A stretch of 64,000 bases of DNA from Ancylostoma caninum. Taxonomy: Eukaryota > Nematoda > Chromadorea > Rhabditida > Ancylostomatidae. The stretch covers positions 434,001 through 498,000 of the forward strand of contig JBAJFG010000454.1 in assembly GCA_037903475.1 (NCBI GenBank), given 5' to 3'. Below the pieces are notes generated by a model, which was not told where the DNA came from, made no database searches, and saw nothing but the letters and a program-made list of their open reading frames with translations. This document shows, one piece after another, positions 57,350 to 64,000 of this stretch. The position numbers and the translations under genes are program-made. Every line of letters begins with the position of its first letter. The first letter of the stretch is position 1.

Positions 57350-60300
57350 ATGTTTTACTCCGTTAGCGAATTCGGCAAGACGGTCGACAGCTTTCGCTTG
57401 CCGACGCTGTCGCCAAACCGGCTTCGGCAGGTCTCAGGGCGATGCCGTCGATTTATTATCTTTGCGCTCCGATCTGCCAAGCTTCAAACTGTCAGCTGAA
57501 ATCGTTTTTGACGTTCATGAGTGTAAACTGGTGATTCTGTGCCAAAAGCCTCGAAGCGAGGCTTTTTGCTTTGGATGCTTCTGGAATTTAGCGGAAAAAA
57601 TGCCTCGGTGCCGAACGTCTCGGGTTTCTGTTCTGTGTCGAGCCATCAGTCACGTTTTCTCGAATTCTGTTGGCTCTTCTCCCAATAGTTATTTGTAATA
57701 TGTCTGTTCTATACCCATTACCTTGATTTTATTCATTTTGTTTGCTGAAATTGCCTGTTTGGCGTTAGATAGCGCAAAACGCATAAGCCGATCAGCTAGA
57801 AATATTCACCTTTGATTTTTTTGTGTGAAGACGTGACTGAAGCAGTGAAAGTAGTGTTTTCTTGTACTATTTGGTCTTCTCTATTCAACATTGTCGTTCA
57901 CTGTTGCTTGTATGCATGTACCCATCTTTTTAAGATGTTTGACAGAACAGTGAGACGAGAGTTTGCCCTTTTGTCATTTTCGTTTCTGCCCTTTTGTCAT
58001 TTTCGTTTCTTTGACATCTTTTTGCTCTGCACAGGAGGTTAGTATTCACGAGGCAACCAGTTCGTATCCGGAAGACTGGAGAAAAAACGCTTCTCATACA
58101 AACTTTTCCCTTGACATGGTGCTTGTCGATGAAACGCTGCATGAATGGAACAGGAACAGACTGCTAGGGTATGTCGTGAGCTAGCAAGTTGCATTTTGTG
58201 AGCGTTCATGTTCTGTCTTACAAATTTTTCAAACTTGGGTAATTAAACCATAACATGCTAGATAGGGTGAAGCAGGAACAAGTGACCGCTTCGCTGTTAT
58301 AACATTAGAACAAGTTGCCACGGTCGGCAACACGTTTACCATCTCAATTATGCATAGGCTCAGGGCAAAAGTGTTAAAACCCGTGTTAACGATGGGTACG
58401 TCGGGGGACCGGTGGGATGGGGTTAACACGCTTGTCCTGGGTAAACTCCATGCTGCGTGTCGAAACCGAAGTGGGCGAGTTCATGGGATAAAAATAGGTA
58501 AACTACGTTAGAGTTACCTGTCTCAGTCAGCGACGACGAGTGGTGGTGAAGGTATAAAGGTATGCCAGCGCCGGCATTCATCACTGTGATTACCCATGGT
58601 AAACATGCTAACGCTCACTTCAGTGATGGGAAAATTTAGAGTGCTAACGCACTTACCCTGGATAATCTTAATGATGCACGCCGGCCCAGATTTTGTCGAG
58701 GAAACCTGTCTAAATAAGCGGGCAATTCAGGGCCTGGATGCATTGCTGAGCTTACCTAGGATAAACGTGCCAGCGCATCCAATTTTATCCTTTACCTGGC
58801 ACCCATTTACCCATGACGTTGTATACATATACTCAGCTGCTGTGCACAGATTATCATATTCATGGGTATGAGAATCCATGAGTATGAGATTACCGATTCC
58901 TCCAGGCATGTATCATCCAAATTACCCAGGGTAAACGTATCTTCACCCCACAAATTTACCCATCGTTGACACCGGAGTGAGCTTGTTCACCCTGGGTAAT
59001 CCCTGTGATGTATCTGGGCTCAGCACCTCCCCTGCTGGATGAGAGCCAAAGTTTAGATGCATCATTGAAAAGGTGCATATGTACTCTCATACCCATGGGT
59101 ATGGTTGACCATTACTAGCGGCTGGGTGTAGACAACGTCACGTATGGGTAAACATATTTATGGTTGCTGGATAAAGGGTAAGTTTGGGTACGTGGACACG
59201 TCGACAGGTTTACCATAGGTAATCTCAATGGTGCATCCAGGCTCACTTGAAGGGTAAATTTGGGTAAGCCAACGTGTTTACCCGAGTAATCTCAATAACG
59301 CATTCGGGCTCAGAATCTCTCTGGGAGGTTCATGGATGCGTTATTGAGATTACCCATGAACCTCCCAGGGAGATTCTGAGCCCGGATGCGGGCAATGGTC
59401 TCGCATGAGTAAACATATTGGTGAGTGCCACATGAAGGGTATTAGAATGCTTACCATGGGTAATTTCAATTATGCATCCGGCCCCAGAACCTTCCCGGGA
59501 CAATCACGAATACGAGCAGTGGTCACGTATGAGTGAACAGGTCGATGGGTAGGTCGATGGGTAGCCAGGTAAAGGGTAAATTTTGAAAGTTTTATACATT
59601 CAACCTGGGTAGTTCCAATTATGCATCCAGGCCCAGAACCTTCTCGGAAACGTTCGTAAATATGGACTATGGTGATGCATGGTGATAAAAAATGTCGATA
59701 GGTGCCAGGTTAACGGCTGTAACTTGTTTACCATAAGTAATCTCTATGATGCCTCTGGGCTCAGAACCTTCCGGAAATGTCTATGAGACGGACAATGGTC
59801 ACGTATGGGTAAGAATGTCGATGGATTCCTGGTAAAGGGCAATAACATGTTTACCATGGGTAATGTCAATGATACACTCAGGCCCAGGATTTTTCCCAAC
59901 AATCCCACTTTGAACTGAGCTGCGTGCTCGGATTCGCCTGACAGTGTCGTGTTTTGAGTCGGCGAATCCGTTGCGGATCGATCGAGGCGCCTTCATGTTG
60001 TGTTGTTATTGTTTTTGCGATGTTTGTTTGTCGTCGGCCGCGCCCGTTTCGTCGTGTCGGCCGCTGTTTGTGCGGATGTGCGATGTTTTTTACGCGTCGC
60101 TCAGCCGCACGCTTCTCGCAAGTCGCTGACACATCGCCGGCGAATCGCCCCTGCCGCCACAGTGTTTATCGCTGCGGCAAATTTCGCGCACTCCCCATAC
60201 CCTCGTCGTCGCCGCCGTCATCGAGCTGCTGCGCTCAGCTGACAACTGCCGGATGACTGACAGCTCAGCCGTTTTTCCTATTCATGACAGTTTAATTTTT

Positions 60301-60543
60301 TAGCAGCTGCCAGGGGCTGAGTTTTGTTTGCTGCGGAGCAGTTTGCCAGGTAGCTAGCGGTTTTGTTTGTGCATCAGATTCTTTGATGAATTCCGCAGTC
60401 CTGATCCAGTGCTGGTTCCAGGGAGAATCCCTACGTGTTACTATCTACTGAATTCCACTACGTCTTACACTGCCTTCGATCTGTTGAGTAAATGTGCTGC
60501 TGGCGCTCATCCGCGGATCTTGTGTGAAAGACTGTTTTCTTAG
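57350..60543 (+). CDS. Weak three-exon gene candidate, unknown function
   Basis: Three exon-like pieces join in phase into 126 codons: 57350-57430 (MFYSVSEFGKTVDSFRLPTL... ending NRLRQ, donor gtctca), 58035-58168 (acceptor CTGCACAG; EVSIHEATSSYPEDWRK ... DETLHEWNRNRLLG; donor gtatgt) and 60378-60543 (acceptor GCATCAG; FFDEFRSPDPVLVPGRIP ... ending ERLFS and TAG). The middle piece has the best splice sites and the most protein-like sequence. The last piece also has an internal donor-like gtaaat near 60488, so the gene may continue further. No protein family was recognised. A perfect small hairpin (AAAAGCCTCG, loop, CGAGGCTTTT) lies in the first intron near 57544-57567. The 2.2-kb second intron holds the large repeat cluster. 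Confidence 0.3.
58300..59890. repeat. Large cluster of palindromic TTACCCAGGGTAAAC repeats
   Basis: About 1.6 kb of units in both orientations, many complete: TGTGATTACCCATGGTAAAC, CACTTACCCTGGATAATC, AATTACCCAGGGTAAACG, TTTACCATAGGTAATCTC, ATTGAGATTACCCATGAACC and others, repeatedly separated by GGCTCAGAACCTTCCCGG-like spacers. The spacers make part of the cluster a higher-order tandem array of roughly 115-130 bases. Confidence 0.8.
59299..59390. ncRNA. 92-base near-perfect hairpin, miRNA/siRNA-precursor-like
   Basis: Arms of 36 bases at 59299-59334 and 59355-59390 (landmarks GGGCTCAGAATCTC / GAGATTCTGAGCCC and GGGAGGTTCATG / CATGAACCTCCC) differ at about two positions; loop of 20 bases. 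It arose where two repeat units face each other. Size and pairing fit a Dicer substrate, but nothing shows that it is transcribed. Confidence 0.3.
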
Positions 60544-61309
60544 CTTCTTGGCCTTCTCTCTTTAATTACCAGGTCTCTATGAAGTCAACCAACTTATATC
60601 CAGAAATCTGTTTGCTAGCGCTAGCTCCAGGCGTTTACCCGCTACTTAAATATAATTGCTCATCAGTTCTGGATGGACTCATTTTTTCAAAAGCTTCTGC
60701 TGGAGGGCAGAGCTGCTGCTATTTTCCTGCTATTCTGCTGCTGCTATGTACATATAACACCATGTACTTGTAGCATTTGGTTGGTATAATTACCCTAACA
60801 AGGGGTTTTGATATTTACCTATCAGGAGCTCTGCACTAACCTTCCCAAGGTGTTTTATTATAAATCCAGTTTTGCTAGTGTAGGCAAAGGTTACCTCATT
60901 ATACAAGCAGTCTGAGATTAAAATCTGCAGCTGCTGCTATTCTGCTTGAATCTCCTTCATTGTGGCATAGGTTTACTGCTACTACAGGTAGCTTTGAATT
61001 ACCTTTATATGCCGTTACCTCATACCTTAGTGCTTTATTGACGTTTTTTCACTTTTTGAACTTTTTTTTTGAAAAATTTTCGGTCCACATCTTTTCGGTG
61101 TATGCAGTAAATAAATAAATAAATACTTTTCTCTGATATTCGAGAAGATGAAGCGAATAACTCTACATTATGTATAGGTAAAGTGATAGTAGAGGGGCGG
61201 GAGGGCCTCGCAATAGCTTCATTTTTTTCACACAACTATGTGATTTTTTTCGTTATTTTTGCTCTGATTTACTGCAACCTGCAGCTGAAAGCTTTGCGCT
61301 TACTGCTAT
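60544..61309. other. Region without recognised gene
   Basis: Only a short AAAT simple repeat (about 61109-61126) and CTGCTGCTATT-rich stretches leading into the satellite are seen. Confidence 0.55.
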
Positions 61310-63340
61310 TATGCTGTCATTATGTTGCTATTCTGCTGCTACTATAGCTATTACTATCTACTACTATATCTACTATTGTGCTACTTTATCCATTACTATG
61401 CTGTTATATCTATATTACTATCTATTACTACATCTATTATTATGCTACTATATCTACTACGGTCCCGTCGGTGCCGCCTTTAAAATCTGCGAAATAAACG
61501 CGATGTCGCGTCGGAAGCGCCGGCTCGCCATAACTCTTTTCATTGTGATCCATTCGAGAGGAAATCACATATTCAGAGTCAGCGGTCTTAGATCTATCGA
61601 ATGCGCTGTTTAAAAATTGAAAATCTCAAAATTTTTGCAACTTTGGTGACGTCACGCCAAGCTGGCATTAGTGACAACCCGGTCTGCGTCGAGTCTCACC
61701 TAATTGTGTCCTCAGGTACTATAGACTCAACGCAATCTCAGGAATTCCTGGAAAACTGGAGGTTTAAGAATAGGAAAAACTTCTCAAAAAAATAGGAAAA
61801 AAAATCCGAAAATGGAATTTCTATAACCATGCTTAGTTTAAATTTTAAAACGTGGAAATTTCATTGAAATGGGATTTGTGGTGGAGACTAATCTACACCT
61901 CCAGAAACTTAGTTGTGGGAACGCCAGTCTTCAAAAATTTCAAAATTTCGGACTTCAAAGTTTCAAAATTTAAATCTGTGGAATGTAGATCTGAAGAAAA
62001 AGTCATTTGAAATCTATATCTTCCTTGTGATAAGAAGTTTTTCCTATTCTTGAACCTCCAGTTTTCCAGGAATTCTTGAGATTGCGTTGAGTCTATAGTA
62101 CCTGAGGATACAATTAGGTGAGACTCGACGCAGACCGGGTTGTCACTAATGCCAGCTTGGCGTGACGTCACCAAAGTTGCAAAAATTTTGAGATTTTCAA
62201 TTTTTAAACAGCGCATTCGATAGACCTAAGACCGCTGACTCTGAATATGTGATTTTCCTCTCGAATGGATCACAATGAAAAGAGTTATGGCGAGCCGGCG
62301 CTTCCGACGCGACATCGCGTTTATTTCGCAGATTTTAAAGGCGGCACCGACGGGACTGTACTTTGCTATTATATCTACTACTATCTATTACTATATCTGT
62401 ACCTATGCTACAATATTTATATTACTATCTATTACTATATCTATTACTTTGGTACTACATCTATTACTATGCTATTATATCTATTACTATCTATTACTAT
62501 ATCTGTCTCTGTGCTACTACATCTATTACCATGCTATTATATCCATTACTATCTCTTACTATATCTGTTACTATGGTATTATATCTATTATTATTCATTA
62601 CCATCTATTACTATATCGATTACTATGCTACTCTATCTATTACTAGGCTACTATACCTGCTACTATCTATTACTACATCTATTATTGTATTGTGCTACTA
62701 TATTTATATTACTATGATATTATATTTGTTACTATCTATTACTATATCTATTGCTATGCTATTATATCTATTACTATCTATCACTATATCTGTCCCTGTG
62801 CTACTATGTGTACTACTATGCTAATATAGCTATTACCATCTTTTACTATATCTACAATTGTGCTACTATATCCATTACTATGCTGTTATATGTATACTGC
62901 CATCTATTACTACATCTATTATTGTGCTACTATATCTACTACTATGTTATTATATCTATTACTATCTATTACTATATCTGTCCCTGTGCTACTATATCTG
63001 CTACTATGCTGTCATATCTATTACCATCTATTACTCTATTTGTTAGTGTGCTACTATATTTATATTACTATCTATTACTGTATTATTACTGTGCTACTAT
63101 ATCTATTACTATGCTATTATATCTATTACTATCTATTACTTTATCTGTCCCTGTGCTGCTATATCTATTACTATGCTATTATATCTATTACTATCTATTA
63201 CTATATCTTTCCCTATGCTACTATATCTATTACTATGCTATTATATCTCTATTACTATACTACTCCATCTATTACTATGCTACTATACCTGTTACTATCT
63301 ACTACTATATCTATTACTGCTACTTCCTTGCTGTTACACT
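61310..63340. repeat. CTATTACTA-type satellite array
   Basis: About 2 kb of irregular repeats of ATCTATTACTATGCTATT and ATCTATTACTATATCTGTCC type, interrupted by an 899-base element at 61460-62358. The array produces long Tyr/Leu/Ile/Ser-rich frames on the plus strand with no coding meaning. Confidence 0.85.
61460..62358. mobile_element. 899-base inverted-repeat element with TA target duplication
   Basis: Arms of about 325 bases (61460-61785 and 62030-62358) are almost exact inverted copies, so the same 60-residue open frame (MRCLKIENLKIFATLVTSRQ...) appears on both strands. Ends CGGTCCCGTCGGTGCCGCC and GGCGGCACCGACGGGACTG, flanked by TA (61458-61459, 62359-62360), as for Tc1/mariner-type elements. 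It splits the satellite. No transposase in the 240-base centre. Confidence 0.8.
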
Positions 63341-64000
63341 CTAATTCTTCTTCGCTGACCGCTATCATTTGATCTATGAAATCTAATTCCACGCACTTCT
63401 CGCTTAGATAGTATGCTTTTGCAGTAGATTTGAAGCAAATTATTGCAAAATTGTTCCTATTCTGCTGCCTATGCGCTTCCATGTTGATGTTTAGGCTCCG
63501 CCTTGTCTCGAAATCGCCGTCGGATAGCAAAAAAACAAATCGGCGGGCTCATTTCATGTGATGTTGCTGACATTTTGTTGCTGTTTCTTCGCGACCAATT
63601 CATTTATAGGGATTTCTTGCTACTCTAGTGGAAAACAGGCTGTTTGGGGGAGGGGGGAGGAAGGGGGGGGGCAAATTCTATCTATTTTGCAATTTCTCAA
63701 ATTGCTGCTACTAACCTGCTGATGACTAGCACACCTCTGAATCAACGGAGTTCAGGTCATCGCATGCAATTATTGCTTCTGGATAGCATATTGTGTTCTT
63801 GGATAGAGCACTTCCAGCATCGTCTCGAACTTCTGGTTATGGATGAAAAACTGCACAGCGGAGTCATGAGGAAACCAAATGCAGTTCGAATACTCGAGAA
63901 TTCGATGGTTCCCGAAAATTCGAGTATTCGAGAAAGACTTTCGAATGTAAGGCTCCACTGTACGGATTAGCGTTGACTAAACACTGCTTTCATTCGGCTG
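63341..64000. other. Right end of window, possible transposon end
   Basis: A G-rich stretch lies near 63646-63671. CCTTACATTCGA next to CAGTGGAG (read on the minus strand, 63941-63960) directly beside TA (63961-63962) resembles the CAGTGGA... ends of pogo/Tigger-type elements. No gene supported. Confidence 0.35.

Noticed and set aside
61601..62216. Identical 60-residue frame on both strands, at first sight a duplicated gene
   Set aside because: It is the arm of an inverted-repeat element read in both directions; no motif.
62265..63372. Several overlapping plus-strand frames up to 197 aa
   Set aside because: Tyr/Leu/Ile/Ser repeats from the CTATTACTA satellite, not protein.

Overview
The window is nuclear DNA of a nematode, most likely a repeat-rich clade V (rhabditid or strongylid) species. 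Three intron-rich genes could be reconstructed exon by exon, and their closest relatives known to me are the C. elegans genes hum-5, rpl-6 and dcr-1, which I recall as all lying on chromosome III. Introns end in TTTTCAG/TTCCAG-type acceptors. All three genes have an acceptor-like AG just upstream of the start codon, as expected for spliced-leader trans-splicing. The species is not identified. No bacterial genes, rRNA or convincing tRNA were seen.

Layout. 1-472: exon-like reading frames on the minus strand from a gene running off the left edge (unrecognised). 4138-28852 (+): a complete 26-exon class I myosin (1010 aa), with a 10.6-kb first intron holding a truncated non-LTR retrotransposon, an antisense coding-like fragment and many small repeats. 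29794-35119 (-): four-exon ribosomal protein eL6 (217 aa), convergent with the myosin; its 4.3-kb second intron carries a 2.2-kb inverted-repeat transposon with an 8-bp target duplication. 35127-37975: divergent upstream region shared by rpl-6 and dcr-1, almost filled by a Mutator-like element with 9-bp target duplication. 38032-52554 (+): complete 43-exon Dicer (1932 aa) with helicase, DUF283, PAZ, two RNase III domains and dsRBD, all catalytic residues present. 52555-64000: mostly repeats (minisatellite, long palindromes, a cluster of a palindromic TTACCCAGGGTAAAC repeat, a CTATTA-type satellite split by an 899-bp inverted-repeat element), plus one weak three-exon gene candidate at 57350-60543.

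All exon junctions of the three main genes were checked for reading phase by hand: the summed exon lengths are 3033, 654 and 5799 nt, each a multiple of three with no internal stop. Functionally the genes are unrelated (membrane-cytoskeleton motor, translation, small-RNA production) and do not form an operon. The most striking features are non-coding: several long near-perfect inverted repeats inside transcribed introns next to Dicer, GC-AG introns in dcr-1, and a dispersed palindromic repeat family that fills one myosin intron and recurs over the whole window.
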